Below are positions 17,160 through 27,206 of a DNA stretch of 64,000 bases, in pieces. Below the pieces are notes generated by a model. The model saw only the letters and a list, made by a program, of their open reading frames with translations. It made no database searches and was not told where the DNA came from. A program made the translations under genes and the position numbers. The stretch covers positions 27,390 to 91,389 of the forward strand of contig QKFD01000040.1 of NCBI GenBank assembly GCA_003251535.1, given 5' to 3'. Numbering within the stretch: the first letter of the stretch is position 1; each line of letters starts with the position of its first letter. The stretch is from Chromatiales bacterium (GTDB lineage: Bacteria; Pseudomonadota; Gammaproteobacteria; Thiohalomonadales; Thiohalomonadaceae).

Positions 17160-17705
17160 ATGCGCCTATTTGTCTCGTCCCTCTGTCTGTTGTTTGCCGG
17201 CCATGCCTGGGCCGACACCTTTTCGCTAGAGAGCCCTGATATCCATGCCAACCAGTTGATGGCTAAGGCCCAAGAGTACCAAGGGTTTGGCTGCGATGGT
17301 GGTAACCTCTCGCCGGCGCTTCAATGGCACAACCCGCCCGCGGGGACCCGTAGCTTTGCCGTTACGGTCTACGATCCAGATGCCCCTACCGGTAGTGGTT
17401 GGTGGCATTGGGTCGTCTTCAACATCCCTGCCGATGTGAGCGGGCTGACCCGCGGTGCCGGTAATCCTACTAGCGGTGCCGCACCGGCAGGGGCGGTGCA
17501 GAGCCGAACCGACTATGGTAGCTACGGCTTTGGCGGGGCCTGCCCCCCTGTCGGCGATACCCCTCACCGCTACCAGTTCAAGGTATACGCCTTGGATATT
17601 GCGAAGCTGGAGCTTCCTCCCGATAGTTCAGCGGCCTTAGTGGGATTCATGCTGCATAGCCATCAACTAGGCGTTGCTGAGCTTGAGGCGCGTTACCAGC
17701 GTTGA
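17160..17705 (+). CDS. Secreted YbhB/YbcL-type Raf kinase inhibitor-like (PEBP) protein
   Basis: About 181 aa with a Sec signal peptide (MRLFVSSLCLLFAGHAWA) and the phosphatidylethanolamine-binding-protein fold: FGCDGGNLSPALQW, the ligand-pocket DPDAP motif (TVYDPDAP), and a conserved WWHWVVFNIP stretch. Bacterial members have no agreed substrate. The ATG at 17160 gives the cleaner signal peptide; a TTG at 17151 is closer to the SD AGGAG (three bases) and cannot be excluded. It forms a likely two-gene unit with the upstream AraC regulator. Confidence 0.9.
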   Translation: MRLFVSSLCLLFAGHAWADTFSLESPDIHANQLMAKAQEYQGFGCDGGNLSPALQWHNPPAGTRSFAVTVYDPDAPTGSGWWHWVVFNIPADVSGLTRGAGNPTSGAAPAGAVQSRTDYGSYGFGGACPPVGDTPHRYQFKVYALDIAKLELPPDSSAALVGFMLHSHQLGVAELEARYQR

Positions 17706-17713
17706 GGTCCTTC

Positions 17714-17742
17714 GCAACCCCGATCTCCTTGGTCGGGGTTGC
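17714..17742. terminator. Bidirectional hairpin between convergent genes
   Basis: GCAACCCCGA (17714-17723) and TCGGGGTTGC (17733-17742) form a perfect 10-bp stem with a 9-base loop. It lies between the PEBP gene and convergent suhB. No T-run follows on either strand, so it may act as an RNA 3'-end stabiliser or weak terminator. Confidence 0.5.
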
Positions 17743-17756
17743 CCCTGCCAGTAGAC

Positions 17757-18560
17757 TTAGCGCTGCATTCCAGCGGGCAGGTGGGGTTTTACCACCTTGA
17801 GCATGGCATCGAACACCTTGAGGTTTCCTGCAACAATGTTGCCGCTAGCAAGATAGTCATGCCCCCCGGCAAAATCCCCCGCCATACCGCCTGCTTCGAG
17901 AATTAGCAGGGCACCGGCCGCCATATCCCAAGGGGAGAGACCAAACTCCCAGAAGCCATCCAACCGCCCCGCTGCGACATAGGCGAGATCTAGGGCCGCT
18001 GAACCGGCTCGACGAATATCGGCGATGCCGGTGTCGGTATACATTGCCTTGAAGGTCGATAGGTAGGTGTCGAGCCTTTCTGGCTGGCGGAAGGGGAAGC
18101 CTGTGCCGATAAGTGCCCCATCGAGGGAGTTGCGCCGACTGACCCGGATCCGCCGTCCATTGAGCTGGGCACCACTACCACGTGAGGCTGTGAACAGCTC
18201 TTGGCTGATAGGGTCATAGACCACCGCTTGCTCAATCTTTCCCTTGTGTTCTAAGGCGATGGAGACAGCAAACTGAGGGAAGCCATGGAGGAAGTTGGTG
18301 GTTCCATCGAGTGGATCGATAATCCAAAGGAACTCGTCGTTACCACGTTTACCACTCTCTTCGGCGAGAAAGCCGTGGTTCGGGTAGGCCTTGGCGATGA
18401 CATCGATGATGGCCTGCTCAGCCTTATGGTCCACCTCGCTGACGAAATCGTTTTTCGATTTGACCCCAATGGTCAGTTCATCCACCCGGTCAACGGATCG
18501 GGCGATAATGTCCCCGGCCCGGCGTGCGGCGCGGATGGCAATATTGAGCATGGGATGCAT
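17757..18560 (-). CDS. suhB: Inositol-1-monophosphatase SuhB
   Basis: 267-aa Mg-dependent phosphatase of the IMPase family. Metal-site motifs are present: the EES segment (GFLAEESGKRG), DPLDGTTNFLHGFP (about 85-98) and the C-terminal WDMAAGALLILEAGG. In E. coli SuhB also binds RNA polymerase/Nus complexes and supports rRNA transcription antitermination, so the role need not be inositol metabolism. It is divergent from trmJ, the conserved arrangement ahead of cysE and isc genes in many gammaproteobacteria. Confidence 0.96.
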   Translation of the reverse strand: MHPMLNIAIRAARRAGDIIARSVDRVDELTIGVKSKNDFVSEVDHKAEQAIIDVIAKAYPNHGFLAEESGKRGNDEFLWIIDPLDGTTNFLHGFPQFAVSIALEHKGKIEQAVVYDPISQELFTASRGSGAQLNGRRIRVSRRNSLDGALIGTGFPFRQPERLDTYLSTFKAMYTDTGIADIRRAGSAALDLAYVAAGRLDGFWEFGLSPWDMAAGALLILEAGGMAGDFAGGHDYLASGNIVAGNLKVFDAMLKVVKPHLPAGMQR

Positions 18561-18699
18561 GATAAAGAACCTCTGAGAGTGCCAGGGGACCGAAATTGGG
18601 CCGCGTATTCTACCAGCCTATCGCGTTCAGGGTAGCGGAGCGCTGCCTTTACCTTATTCGTCGGAACTGCTTAGACCCATTCATCCACAGAGTTTGCCT

Positions 18700-19425
18700 A
18701 TGTCCCTTGCCCATATCCGTGTCGTTCTGGTCGCTACTACCCACCCTGGTAACATTGGCGCTGCCGCCCGCGCCATGAAGACCATGGGGTTACAGCGGCT
18801 CGCCCTGGTGGCGCCTCGCCATTTTCCCCACCCTGAAGCGACGGCTATGGCCGCGGGGGCAGAGGATCTGCTGGAGCAGGCTGGCTGCTTCACTACCCTA
18901 GACGAGGCGTTGGTAGGATGCACCCTGGTGTTGGGGGCGAGTGCGCGTATGCGCTCTATCTCTTGGCCAGTGGTGAGCCCCCGCTATGGCGGTGAGTTGG
19001 CCGTTGCGGCAGCTGGGCGAGGGGAGCAGGTGGCATTGGTATTGGGGCGCGAGCGGTCTGGACTGACCAATGAAGAGTTGGATCGGTGCCATCAGCTGGT
19101 CCATATTCCATCCAATCCCGACTACTCATCCCTCAACGTGGCTGCGGCACTACAGGTCCTTGCCTATGAGGTGCGGGTAGCCCAGCTCGCTGGCATCCCT
19201 CCGTTACCAGAGCTAGAGGAGCCCTTGGCCAGCGCGGAGGATTTGGAGGGCTATTTTCGCCATCTGGAGGAGGTGCTGACAGCCATTGAGTTTCTCGACC
19301 CCGAGGCCCCTGGCTATGTGATGCGGCGCCTACGGCGTCTGTTCAATCGAAGCCATCTCCAACGGCATGAGCTGCACATTCTGCGCGGTATCTTCACGCA
19401 AATTCAGCGCCAGATGGGCCAATAG
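18700..19425 (+). CDS. trmJ: tRNA (Cm32/Um32) 2'-O-methyltransferase TrmJ
   Basis: 241-aa SPOUT-class methyltransferase that modifies the ribose of nucleotide 32 in several tRNAs. Visible are the N-terminal RVVLVATTHPGNIGAAARAMK, the knot motifs VALVLGRERSGLTNEEL and the YSSLNVAAALQVLAYE segment, plus a C-terminal helical extension for dimerisation. The ATG at 18700 is used; a TTG six bases upstream is also in frame. Divergent from suhB, with cysE 130 bases downstream. Confidence 0.94.
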   Translation: MSLAHIRVVLVATTHPGNIGAAARAMKTMGLQRLALVAPRHFPHPEATAMAAGAEDLLEQAGCFTTLDEALVGCTLVLGASARMRSISWPVVSPRYGGELAVAAAGRGEQVALVLGRERSGLTNEELDRCHQLVHIPSNPDYSSLNVAAALQVLAYEVRVAQLAGIPPLPELEEPLASAEDLEGYFRHLEEVLTAIEFLDPEAPGYVMRRLRRLFNRSHLQRHELHILRGIFTQIQRQMGQ

Positions 19426-19554
19426 CACACCCCCTCGATGCCTCTTTGAAGTCACTGAGGGCGATCGGCCCCTGACCGCCGTTGTCTCAATGTGAGACAA
19501 TCGCCCCAGAATAATAATCAGGTACTCCCATCTCTATTGTCAGGCTGAGGTGCT

Positions 19555-20415
19555 ATGTTTTCGCTCCTGCGTGAAGACCTGAACTGTATCTTCCAGCGCG
19601 ATCCAGCGGCCCGGAGTGCGTTGGAGATCGTGACCACTTATCCAGGGTTTCACGCCCTGGCGCTACACCGGCTTGCCCATGCCCTGTGGCAGCGAGAGTG
19701 GCGCTATCTAGCGCGCTTTCTGGCGGCCATTTCCCGTTTCTTCACCGGCATTGAGATCCACCCTGGGGCCACTATTGGCCGTCGTTTTTTCATCGACCAT
19801 GGCATGGGAGTGGTGATCGGCGAGACCGCGGTGATCGGTGATGACTGTACCCTGTATCACGGCGTCACTCTGGGGGGGACCAGTTGGAATAAGGGGAAAC
19901 GCCACCCCACCCTGGGTAACAATGTCGTCGTGGGGGCCGGGGCCAAGGTGTTGGGACCTTTCACCGTGGGGGAGGGGGCCCGCATCGGCTCTAATGCCGT
20001 GGTGGTCAAGGAGGTTCCGGCCGGGGCGACAGTGGTTGGGATCCCTGGAAGGATCGTCAATCCGGATCGGTGCGAAAAAGAGCGTCGGCGGCGGGCCATT
20101 GCTGAGAAGATGGGATTTGACGCCTACGGCACCACCACCGATATGCCCGATCCCGTAGCCAATGCCATTAACTGTATGCTTGACCACATCCATGCCATGG
20201 ATACGAGAATGGAGGAGATGTGTAAGTCAATGAAGGCATTGGGTGCGGAGCTGGGTGACCTGCCATTGCCACCGCTTGGAAACTGCGATATTCGTTCGGC
20301 TACCGACGAGGCGCGCGAGGCCGCTCTACTCAGGGATCTTACTGGAGGGGGGGCTGGGAAGTGCGATTTGTGTGTTGCCGAGAAGAATGAGAGTGCAGAT
20401 ATCAGGGTTAAATAG
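19555..20415 (+). CDS. cysE: Serine O-acetyltransferase CysE
   Basis: First step of cysteine synthesis: L-serine plus acetyl-CoA to O-acetylserine. 286 aa. An N-terminal helical domain (about 1-65) is followed by a left-handed beta-helix of hexapeptide repeats, with the catalytic region [19 protein letters not shown] and the [10 protein letters not shown] segment. The C-terminal tail (about 200-286) is longer than in E. coli CysE. Its location directly upstream of iscR ties cysteine production to the desulfurases that consume it, as in Pseudomonas-like gene order. Confidence 0.95.
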   Translation: MFSLLREDLNCIFQRDPAARSALEIVTTYPGFHALALHRLAHALWQREWRYLARFLAAISRFFTGIEIHPGATIGRRFFIDHGMGVVIGETAVIGDDCTLYHGVTLGGTSWNKGKRHPTLGNNVVVGAGAKVLGPFTVGEGARIGSNAVVVKEVPAGATVVGIPGRIVNPDRCEKERRRRAIAEKMGFDAYGTTTDMPDPVANAINCMLDHIHAMDTRMEEMCKSMKALGAELGDLPLPPLGNCDIRSATDEAREAALLRDLTGGGAGKCDLCVAEKNESADIRVK

Positions 20416-20444
20416 TTGACCGCTATGCTTGGGATTGCTACTGT
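20412..20444 (+). promoter_or_regulatory. Candidate isc promoter with IscR type-1 half site
   Basis: TTGACC (20416-20421), 17 bases, extended -10 TGC-TACTGT (36-44), ending 48 bases before iscR. The sequence ATAGTTGAC (20412-20420) fits the left half of the type-1 IscR consensus (ATASYYGAC) and overlaps the -35, as at the E. coli isc promoter; the right half is degenerate. Suggests autorepression by [2Fe-2S] IscR. It overlaps the cysE stop codon. Confidence 0.6.
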
Positions 20445-20491
20445 ATCCCCACACCCAGCAAAACTTTACCTGTTTAGTTAGGGATACGGCA

Positions 20492-20974
20492 ATGAGGCTG
20501 ACGACCAAAGGCCGCTACGCGGTCACTGCAATGCTTGATTTGGCACTTCACTATGATCAGGGCCCGATCACCCTCGCCGATATCTCGGCTCGGCAGGGTA
20601 TCTCGCTCTCTTACCTTGAGCAGCTCTTCTCCAAGCTGCGGAAAAACGGGTTGGTGGACTCCGCCCGCGGTCCCGGTGGTGGCTATCGCCTCTCCCGCAT
20701 TGCCAGCGAGATCTGCGTTGCAGATGTCATTACGGCAGTGGATGAGAAGGTAGATGCCATGCGCTGCGAAGGGAAGGGTAACTGCCAAGAGAATGGACAG
20801 TGCCTGACCCATGATCTCTGGTGTGAACTCTCCGACCAGATCTACCGCTTCCTCAAAGGGATTGACCTTGGCCAGCTGGTCAATCGTGAGACGGTGCAAA
20901 AGGTCGCGTTGCGACAAGAGCAGCGGGTCAAGGGGATGAGCAGTGAGGAGAAAGCGGCGATCTCTTCTCCTTAA
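20492..20974 (+). CDS. iscR: Fe-S cluster assembly regulator IscR
   Basis: 160-aa Rrf2-family regulator that senses Fe-S status by binding a [2Fe-2S] cluster. A winged-helix DNA-binding domain ([38 protein letters not shown]) is followed by the three cluster cysteines in the exact C-X5-C-X5-C spacing ([13 protein letters not shown]) with the downstream His in THDLW. The ATG at 20492 matches the family N-terminus; the open frame extends to 20429 but overlaps the promoter. First gene of the isc operon. Confidence 0.97.
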   Translation: MRLTTKGRYAVTAMLDLALHYDQGPITLADISARQGISLSYLEQLFSKLRKNGLVDSARGPGGGYRLSRIASEICVADVITAVDEKVDAMRCEGKGNCQENGQCLTHDLWCELSDQIYRFLKGIDLGQLVNRETVQKVALRQEQRVKGMSSEEKAAISSP

Positions 20975-20983
20975 GAGAGGTGG

Positions 20984-22141
20984 ATGAGGTCGATGACGGT
21001 CTACTTTGACCACAACGCTACCACCCCTTTAGATGGACGGGTGTTGGCGGCTATGCTCCCCTACTTGCAAGGCGCTTTCGGCAACCCTTCAAGCCCCCAC
21101 CGCTTGGGGCGGCTAGCGCGGGAGGCGGTGGGGCGGGCCCGGGAGCAGGTGGCGGCCTTAGTCGGCGCCCACCCCTCCCAGGTGCTCTTCACTAGTGGTG
21201 GAACGGAGGCCAATAACTTGGCCCTCAAGGGGGTGACCGCCAGCTTCGGTGCGGGTCGGTTGCTCATCAGCGCCATTGAGCACGCCTCCGTCATGGCCTC
21301 TGCCCGTTCATTAGCTGGTAACGGTTGGCAGGTCGATCAGCTGTCGGTAGATCACCTCGGGCGCCTGGCACGCGAGCCCTATGTCGCGGCTATTGCCGAT
21401 AGCCGCCTGGTGTCGGTCATGTTGGCTAACAATGAGACCGGGGTGGTGCAGGATATTGCCCCTTTGGCTGAACTCGCACGCCAGAGTGGCGCGCTGTTCC
21501 ATACCGACGCGGTGCAAGCAGTGGGCAAGATGGCTATCGATTTTGCGGCCACCGGGGCCCATCTGATGAGCCTTTCCGCCCACAAGCTCTATGGACCCAA
21601 GGGGATCGGGGCGTTGGTGCGGGACAAGGCGCTCTCTCTGGCGCCACTTATCCACGGTGGGGGCCAGGAGTTTGGCCTGCGCGGGGGGACTGAAAATGTG
21701 GCGGCCATTGTCGGTTTTGGTGCCGCCGCTGAACTGGCATGTTCCGAGTTGGTGGCGCGGCGGGAGCGCCTCCTCTTCCTACGCAATTTACTAGAGGCGC
21801 GGTTAAGCGCTCAGATACCCGATGTGGTGTTGTTTGCCCAAGAGGCGTTACGCCTTCCCAATACCCTATTTATGGCAATCCCTGCGATAGAGGGGCAGAC
21901 CCTGGTGCTGGAGTTGGATCGGCGAGGGTTTGAGTTGGGGAGTGGGGCGGCGTGTGGCAGCAATAGTGATGTCCCCAGCCATGTACTGGCAGCAATGGGG
22001 GTGGAGGTGACGCTGGCACGCTGTGCGGTGCGCGTGAGCCTAGGCGTCATGAATACAGAACAGGAGATCGAAGCCTTGGTAGCAGCCATGAAAGAGGTTG
22101 CCTCTCAGCTGCGGGGAGTGGCCGCAGCGGCCTGGGCCTAG
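20984..22141 (+). CDS. Second cysteine desulfurase (NifS/IscS-like)
   Basis: 385-aa PLP enzyme of the class-V aminotransferase fold. The PLP-binding Lys is in [12 protein letters not shown], the cofactor His region in [10 protein letters not shown], and the catalytic Cys in [17 protein letters not shown]. The active-site loop differs from canonical IscS (SSGSACTS...LEPSYVL), and the protein lacks the IscS C-terminal tail. It lies between iscR and iscS, nine bases after the iscR stop, so the isc operon encodes two desulfurases. It probably mobilises sulfur from cysteine for a distinct acceptor or condition; not a pseudogene, as all key residues are intact. Two ATGs (20984, 20993) are possible. 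Confidence 0.9.
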   Translation: MRSMTVYFDHNATTPLDGRVLAAMLPYLQGAFGNPSSPHRLGRLAREAVGRAREQVAALVGAHPSQVLFTSGGTEANNLALKGVTASFGAGRLLISAIEHASVMASARSLAGNGWQVDQLSVDHLGRLAREPYVAAIADSRLVSVMLANNETGVVQDIAPLAELARQSGALFHTDAVQAVGKMAIDFAATGAHLMSLSAHKLYGPKGIGALVRDKALSLAPLIHGGGQEFGLRGGTENVAAIVGFGAAAELACSELVARRERLLFLRNLLEARLSAQIPDVVLFAQEALRLPNTLFMAIPAIEGQTLVLELDRRGFELGSGAACGSNSDVPSHVLAAMGVEVTLARCAVRVSLGVMNTEQEIEALVAAMKEVASQLRGVAAAAWA

Positions 22142-22173
22142 ATAACGGCACGAGATTTAGCGGAGTCTATGGC

Positions 22174-23391
22174 ATGAGCAAGACCATTTACCTCGATTAC
22201 TCCGCCACCACCCCGGTTGACCCGCGGGTTGCGGAGAAGATGTGTCGCTATCTCACGGCGGAGTATGGCCTTTTCGGCAATCCCGCCTCCCGCTCCCATA
22301 GTTTCGGTTGGGCTGCGGAAGAGGCAGTGGAGGAGGCGCGCCAGCAGGTGGCGGCCCTTATCAACGCCGACCCTAAAGAGATTGTCTGGACTTCAGGGGC
22401 TACCGAGTCAGACAACCTAGCCATCAAAGGGGCTGCCCATTTTTACGCTAAAAAGGGCAAGCACCTCATCACCTTAACCACCGAGCACAAAGCGGTACTG
22501 GATACCTGCCGCCAACTGGAGCGCGACGGCTTTGAGGTTACCTATCTCGATCCGCGCCCAGATGGTCTAGTAGATCTCGATCGCCTCGCGGCAGCAATCC
22601 GACCGGATACCATCTTGGTGTCCATCATGCACGTCAACAATGAGATCGGCGTCATCCAAGATATTGACGCTATCGGCCAGCTGACCCGTAGCAAAGGGGT
22701 GCTGTTCCACGTTGATGCCGCCCAGAGTGCCGGCAAGGTGCCTATTGATGTCACCACCAGCCAGGTGGATCTGATGTCCTTCTCCGCCCATAAGTGCTAT
22801 GGCCCCAAAGGGATGGGCGCCCTCTACGTACGCCGCAAGCCGCGAGTACGGTTAGAGGCGCAGATGCATGGTGGTGGCCATGAGCGCGGTTTACGCTCCG
22901 GTACCCTGCCGGTGCATCAGATCGTTGGTATGGGGGAGGCGTTCCGCCTTGCTCGGGAGGAGATGGCCAGCGAGAACGAGCGCGTGCGCTCCCTGCGAGA
23001 TCGGCTACTGGCGGGTGTTAGCGGTATTGAAGAGGTCTACATCAACGGCGATATGGAGCGTCGGGTGCCCCACAACCTGAATGTCAGCTTCAACTTCGTT
23101 GAAGGGGAGTCGTTGATGATGGCCCTCAAGGAGCTGGCTGTCTCTTCTGGTTCGGCTTGCACATCGGCTTCCTTGGAACCTTCTTACGTGCTTCGGGCCC
23201 TCGGCCGTTCCGATGAGTTGGCCCATAGTTCTATTCGCTTTACGATCGGACGCTTCACCACCGAGACCGAGGTTGACCGGGCGATCGAACTCATCCATGA
23301 GAAGATTGCCAAGCTCCGTGAACTCTCGCCATTGTGGGAGATGTTTAAGGAGGGGATCGATCTCGATAACGTCAAGTGGGCGGCCCACTGA
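22174..23391 (+). CDS. iscS: Cysteine desulfurase IscS
   Basis: 405-aa PLP-dependent enzyme that converts cysteine to alanine and supplies persulfide sulfur to IscU, and in other bacteria also to tRNA thiolation. The PLP Lys is in [12 protein letters not shown], the catalytic Cys in [17 protein letters not shown], and the C-terminal IscU-docking tail ([19 protein letters not shown]) is conserved. Length matches E. coli IscS (404). It follows the second desulfurase by 32 bases and precedes iscU by 13. Confidence 0.97.
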   Translation: MSKTIYLDYSATTPVDPRVAEKMCRYLTAEYGLFGNPASRSHSFGWAAEEAVEEARQQVAALINADPKEIVWTSGATESDNLAIKGAAHFYAKKGKHLITLTTEHKAVLDTCRQLERDGFEVTYLDPRPDGLVDLDRLAAAIRPDTILVSIMHVNNEIGVIQDIDAIGQLTRSKGVLFHVDAAQSAGKVPIDVTTSQVDLMSFSAHKCYGPKGMGALYVRRKPRVRLEAQMHGGGHERGLRSGTLPVHQIVGMGEAFRLAREEMASENERVRSLRDRLLAGVSGIEEVYINGDMERRVPHNLNVSFNFVEGESLMMALKELAVSSGSACTSASLEPSYVLRALGRSDELAHSSIRFTIGRFTTETEVDRAIELIHEKIAKLRELSPLWEMFKEGIDLDNVKWAAH

Positions 23392-23404
23392 ACGAGGTAG
23401 CGCC

Positions 23405-23824
23405 ATGGCATATAGCGATAAGGTCATTGACCACTATGAGAACCCCCGCAATGTCGGGGCCTTTGATAAGGAAGAGCAGAATGTCGGTACCGGCATGGTG
23501 GGAGCCCCCGCCTGCGGCGATGTCATGCGCTTGCAAATCAAGGTGAATGAGCAGGGGGTTATCGAGGACGCCCGCTTCAAGACCTATGGTTGTGGCTCTG
23601 CCATCGCCTCCAGTTCGCTGGTGACCGAATGGGTGAAAGGCAAAACCCTGGATGAGGCGCTGGCCATCAAAAATGCCGATATCGCCGAGGAGCTGGCCCT
23701 GCCACCAGTCAAGATCCACTGCTCGGTTTTGGCAGAAGACGCCATTCGGGCAGCCATCGATGACTACCGAACCAAGCAGGGCGACGACTCCTCGGAGACG
23801 GATGAGGGGCGTAAGAGCGCCTGA
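23405..23824 (+). CDS. iscU: Fe-S cluster scaffold IscU
   Basis: 139-aa scaffold on which [2Fe-2S] clusters are built. The three ligand cysteines appear in APACGDVM, TYGCGSAIA and KIHCSVLAEDA, and the LPPVK motif recognised by the HscA chaperone is intact. The C-terminus has a short acidic extension (DDSSETDEGRKSA) beyond the usual end. The start ATG 23405 is preceded by GAGGTAGCGCC; the open frame runs back into iscS but is not used. Confidence 0.97.
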   Translation: MAYSDKVIDHYENPRNVGAFDKEEQNVGTGMVGAPACGDVMRLQIKVNEQGVIEDARFKTYGCGSAIASSSLVTEWVKGKTLDEALAIKNADIAEELALPPVKIHCSVLAEDAIRAAIDDYRTKQGDDSSETDEGRKSA

Positions 23825-23888
23825 TCACCTCCGCAGCGGTAAGGTGAGCGGGGTTGCTATCAAATGACATGCAAGAGGTAAACGGCGC

Positions 23889-24212
23889 ATGGGTATCACA
23901 ATGACTGAAGCGGCGGCAGGGCAGGTGAAGAAGTTCCTCGACTCCCGCGGTAAGGGGGTGGGATTGCGCCTGGGGGTCCGTACCTCTGGCTGTTCAGGGA
24001 TGTCCTATCTGCTTGAGTTTGCCGATGAGTTGGCGCCGGAGGATGAGGTGTTTGAGGCGCACGGGGTCAAGGTGATCGTCGATAGCAAGAGCCTCATCTA
24101 TCTCGATGGCACCGAGTTGGACTATACCCGTGAAGGGTTGAATGAGGGCTTTCGCTTCAATAACCCCAACGTCAAGGCCGCCTGCGGCTGTGGCGAAAGC
24201 TTTAACGTCTGA
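23889..24212 (+). CDS. iscA: A-type Fe-S carrier IscA
   Basis: 107-aa HesB/IscA-family carrier. Three conserved cysteines are present: one in TSGCSGMSY and two in ACGCGESF near the C-terminus. It transfers Fe-S clusters or iron to targets such as ferredoxin and dehydratases. The position between iscU and hscB matches the canonical isc order. The 64-base gap after iscU contains no obvious regulatory structure. Confidence 0.96.
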   Translation: MGITMTEAAAGQVKKFLDSRGKGVGLRLGVRTSGCSGMSYLLEFADELAPEDEVFEAHGVKVIVDSKSLIYLDGTELDYTREGLNEGFRFNNPNVKAACGCGESFNV

Positions 24213-24220
24213 GCACTCCG

Positions 24221-24766
24221 ATGCACATTGACCCGCACCAAAACTACTTTGAGCTCTTTGGTCTGCCGGTCTCGTTTGATATCAATTCTGACCTCTTGTC
24301 ACTGGCGTGGCGCGATCTCCAACGCGCCACCCACCCAGACCGCTTCGCCCATGGCACTGCCCAGGAGCGGCGCATAGCCGTTCAACAGGCGGCCTTGGTC
24401 AATGAGGCCTACGACACGCTGCGAGTACCGTTGAAGCGGGCCAAATATCTGTTGGCCCTCTCGGGCTATTCAGTCGATGAGCAGCAGAGCGCCATGGATC
24501 CCCTTTTCCTGATGGAGCAGATGGAGCTGCGGGAACAGTTGGGTGAGGTACGGCAGGCGGCTGACCCCTTTACCGCCCTCGATAGGGTACGTAGTGAGGT
24601 GGAGGCGCGGGAGCGGGTGCTGATGGTCGAGTTGAGTAACCTGTTGGCCCCAGGGGCAGAGGGTGACCCCGAGGCGGCCGGCAGTACCGTGCGTAAACTT
24701 CAGTTCCTCGACAAGCTGCTGGTGAGTGCCGCAGAGCTGGAAGAGGACCTGGTTCACAGCCACTGA
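24221..24766 (+). CDS. hscB: Fe-S cluster co-chaperone HscB
   Basis: 181-aa J-domain protein that delivers IscU to HscA and stimulates its ATPase. The N-terminal J domain ([15 protein letters not shown] onward) carries the essential HPD in THPDRF, and the C-terminal three-helix domain (about 85-175) binds IscU. Length is close to E. coli HscB (171). Starts eight bases after iscA and ends 16 bases before hscA. Confidence 0.96.
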   Translation: MHIDPHQNYFELFGLPVSFDINSDLLSLAWRDLQRATHPDRFAHGTAQERRIAVQQAALVNEAYDTLRVPLKRAKYLLALSGYSVDEQQSAMDPLFLMEQMELREQLGEVRQAADPFTALDRVRSEVEARERVLMVELSNLLAPGAEGDPEAAGSTVRKLQFLDKLLVSAAELEEDLVHSH

Positions 24767-24782
24767 TAGCAACGGATCCCAT

Positions 24783-26657
24783 ATGGCACTGCTTCAAATC
24801 AGCGAACCGGGCCAGTCGGCCGCACCGCATCAGCACCGTTTAGCGGTGGGTATCGACCTCGGTACCACAAACTCCCTAGTGGCCACCGTGCGTAGCGGCT
24901 TGCCAGAGACGCTGCCGGATGCAGAAGGTAGCCATCTGTTGCCGTCCGTTGTCCGTTATAGCGCCGCAGCCACTCCGCTGGTCGGGGCGATAGCCAAGGG
25001 GGCAGCCGCCCTCGATCCCCTCAACACCATCATCTCCGTGAAGCGGTTGATGGGCCGCGGCGCCGCTGAATTAAAAGGTTTGGCCGGTCGCCTACCCTAT
25101 GAATTTGTGGATACTGAGGCCGCCGTGCCACGCCTGGTCACAGCAGCGGGTCCGGTGAGCGCCGTTGAGGTCTCTGCCGAGATCCTAAAGGTGCTGAAGC
25201 TGCGGGCAGAGCAGTCACTGGGGGGCGAGCTGGAAGGGGCGGTGATCACCGTGCCTGCCTATTTCGATGACGCCCAGCGCCAGGCCACCAAAGATGCTGC
25301 CAAGTTGGCCGGCCTTAATCTAATGCGGCTACTCAACGAACCCACCGCGGCGGCTGTGGCCTATGGCCTGGATCGCGGTTCAGAGGGTGTGGTGGCGGTC
25401 TATGACCTGGGTGGGGGGACCTTCGATATCTCCATCCTGCGCCTCACTAAGGGGGTCTTTGAGGTGCTGGCCACCGCTGGGGACTCGGCGTTGGGTGGGG
25501 ATGACTTCGACCACGCCATTGCCGAGTGGATGATGCAGCAGGCGGGGATTCGGGATGATGCCGATCACCACCAGTTACGGCGCCTTATGCGTGATGCCTG
25601 TGCCGCCAAAGAGGCGCTGACCGACGCGGAGAGTACCGAGATCCAGCTCGAACTTGCCGATGGCAACCACTGGCTGGGGACCCTGACGCGCTCCCAGTTG
25701 AACACACTCATCGACCCCCTCATTCGCAAGAGTCTGCTCCCCTGTCGCCGCGCGCTGCGGGATGCTGGAATAGAGGCCGGCAGCGTGTATGAAGTGGTCA
25801 TGGTGGGGGGCTCCACTCGGGTGCCACGGGTGCGGGAGCAGGTGGCGGAGTTTTTTGGCAAGCCCCCTCTCACGGATATCGATCCGGATAAGGTTGTGGC
25901 CGTTGGCGCTGCCATCCAGGCCGATGCCCTGGTGGGTAATAAACCCGATGGCGAGATGCTGCTGCTGGATGTCATTCCCCTCTCGCTCGGGCTTGAGACC
26001 ATGGGGGGGCTGGTGGAGAAGGTGATCCCGCGCAATACCACCATTCCCGTGGCGAGGGCCCAAGAGTTCACCACCTTTAAGGACGGACAGACGGCCATGG
26101 CCATCCACGTGGTCCAGGGTGAGCGCGAACTAGTGTCCGATTGCCGCTCCCTAGCGCGTTTCACTCTACATGCTATCCCACCACTGGCGGCGGGGGCGGC
26201 GCGCATCCGGGTCACCTTCCAGGTCGATGCCGATGGCCTGCTGTCGGTGAGCGCGCGGGAAGAGACCACGGGGATTGAGAGTGGCATTCAGGTGAAGCCC
26301 TCCTATGGCCTCACGGATGACGAGGTGGCGCAGATGCTGCGCGACTCCTTTGACCATGCCCAAGAGGATGTGGATGCGCGGAACTTGCGGGAGCAGCAGG
26401 TGGAGGCCGATCGAGTCTTGGAGGCGCTGACATCGGCGTTGGCGGCCGATGGTGAGGCACTACTCTCCAGCACAGAGTTGGCGGCTATTGAGGCGGCGGC
26501 CCAGGGTCTGCGGGAGGTGCGTAGCGGCAGCGATCACCGCGCCATTCGTCGTGGGATAGAGGCCGTGGAGGCCGCCACCGCTGAGTTCGTCTCGCGGCGT
26601 ATGAACGCCAGCATTCGGCGTGCCTTGGCCGGACGTAAATTGGAAGAGCTGGAGTAG
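24783..26657 (+). CDS. hscA: Fe-S assembly Hsp70 chaperone HscA
   Basis: 624-aa specialised Hsp70. The nucleotide-binding domain shows [15 protein letters not shown] (about 22-36), [36 protein letters not shown] and [14 protein letters not shown]; the substrate domain recognises the IscU LPPVK loop. The start at ATG 24783 (MALLQISEP) follows family alignments; the frame continues upstream inside hscB. It is followed six bases later by fdx. A minus-strand 240-codon frame opposite it is a coding shadow. Confidence 0.97.
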   Translation: MALLQISEPGQSAAPHQHRLAVGIDLGTTNSLVATVRSGLPETLPDAEGSHLLPSVVRYSAAATPLVGAIAKGAAALDPLNTIISVKRLMGRGAAELKGLAGRLPYEFVDTEAAVPRLVTAAGPVSAVEVSAEILKVLKLRAEQSLGGELEGAVITVPAYFDDAQRQATKDAAKLAGLNLMRLLNEPTAAAVAYGLDRGSEGVVAVYDLGGGTFDISILRLTKGVFEVLATAGDSALGGDDFDHAIAEWMMQQAGIRDDADHHQLRRLMRDACAAKEALTDAESTEIQLELADGNHWLGTLTRSQLNTLIDPLIRKSLLPCRRALRDAGIEAGSVYEVVMVGGSTRVPRVREQVAEFFGKPPLTDIDPDKVVAVGAAIQADALVGNKPDGEMLLLDVIPLSLGLETMGGLVEKVIPRNTTIPVARAQEFTTFKDGQTAMAIHVVQGERELVSDCRSLARFTLHAIPPLAAGAARIRVTFQVDADGLLSVSAREETTGIESGIQVKPSYGLTDDEVAQMLRDSFDHAQEDVDARNLREQQVEADRVLEALTSALAADGEALLSSTELAAIEAAAQGLREVRSGSDHRAIRRGIEAVEAATAEFVSRRMNASIRRALAGRKLEELE

Positions 26658-26663
26658 AGTCCC

Positions 26664-27002
26664 ATGCCACAGATCATCTTTCTACCCCATGAAAAGCTCT
26701 GTCCTGAAGGGATGGTGATCGAGGCGGAGCCGGGTATTTCCATCTGTGACGCGGCCTTGGCCCATGGCCTTGAGATCGAACACGCCTGTGAGAAGTCCTG
26801 CGCCTGTACCACCTGCCATGTCATTGTACGGGAAGGATTTCCTTCGCTAGAGGCGGCGGACGAGGTGGAAGAGGATATGTTGGATAAGGCCTGGGGATTG
26901 GAGCCAGAGTCGCGCCTCTCCTGTCAGGCCATTGTGGGCGACGAGGATCTGGTCGTGGAGATCCCCAAGTACACGATTAATCTCGCTGCCGAGCAGAAGT
27001 GA
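26664..27002 (+). CDS. fdx: ISC-type [2Fe-2S] ferredoxin
   Basis: 112-aa adrenodoxin-type ferredoxin. Cluster ligands follow the C-X5-C-X2-C pattern (HACEKSCACTTCHV) with a distal Cys in RLSCQAIVG. It supplies electrons for cluster assembly on IscU. Length and the C-terminal VEIPKYTINLA motif are typical of isc-operon ferredoxins. iscX follows after nine bases. Confidence 0.96.
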   Translation: MPQIIFLPHEKLCPEGMVIEAEPGISICDAALAHGLEIEHACEKSCACTTCHVIVREGFPSLEAADEVEEDMLDKAWGLEPESRLSCQAIVGDEDLVVEIPKYTINLAAEQK

Positions 27003-27011
27003 GGGGGTGCC

Positions 27012-27206
27012 ATGTATTGGACCGATGTCAGTGAAATCGCCATCTCCCTGGAGGAGGCCCACCCCGAAGTCGATCCCAAGGTGCTGCGGTTTACCGATCT
27101 CCACCGTTGGGTCTGCGAGCTTGAGGGGTTCAAGGACGATGCCAATCGCTCTAATGAGAAGATTTTGGAGGCGATCCAGATGGCCTGGATAGAGGAGCGT
27201 GAGTAA
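27012..27206 (+). CDS. iscX: Fe-S assembly protein IscX
   Basis: 64-aa acidic protein that binds IscS and iron and modulates desulfurase activity. Family features: MYWTDVSEIAISLEEAHPEVDP at the N-terminus, FTDLHRWV in the middle and the IQMAWIEERE ending. Last gene of the isc operon. The 260 bases that follow hold the ndk promoter candidate and no clear terminator. Confidence 0.95.
   Translation: MYWTDVSEIAISLEEAHPEVDPKVLRFTDLHRWVCELEGFKDDANRSNEKILEAIQMAWIEERE

Noticed and set aside
25565..26287. 240-codon minus-strand frame opposite hscA
   Set aside because: Serine/arginine-rich shadow of a well-conserved hscA; long antisense frames are expected in GC-rich genes.
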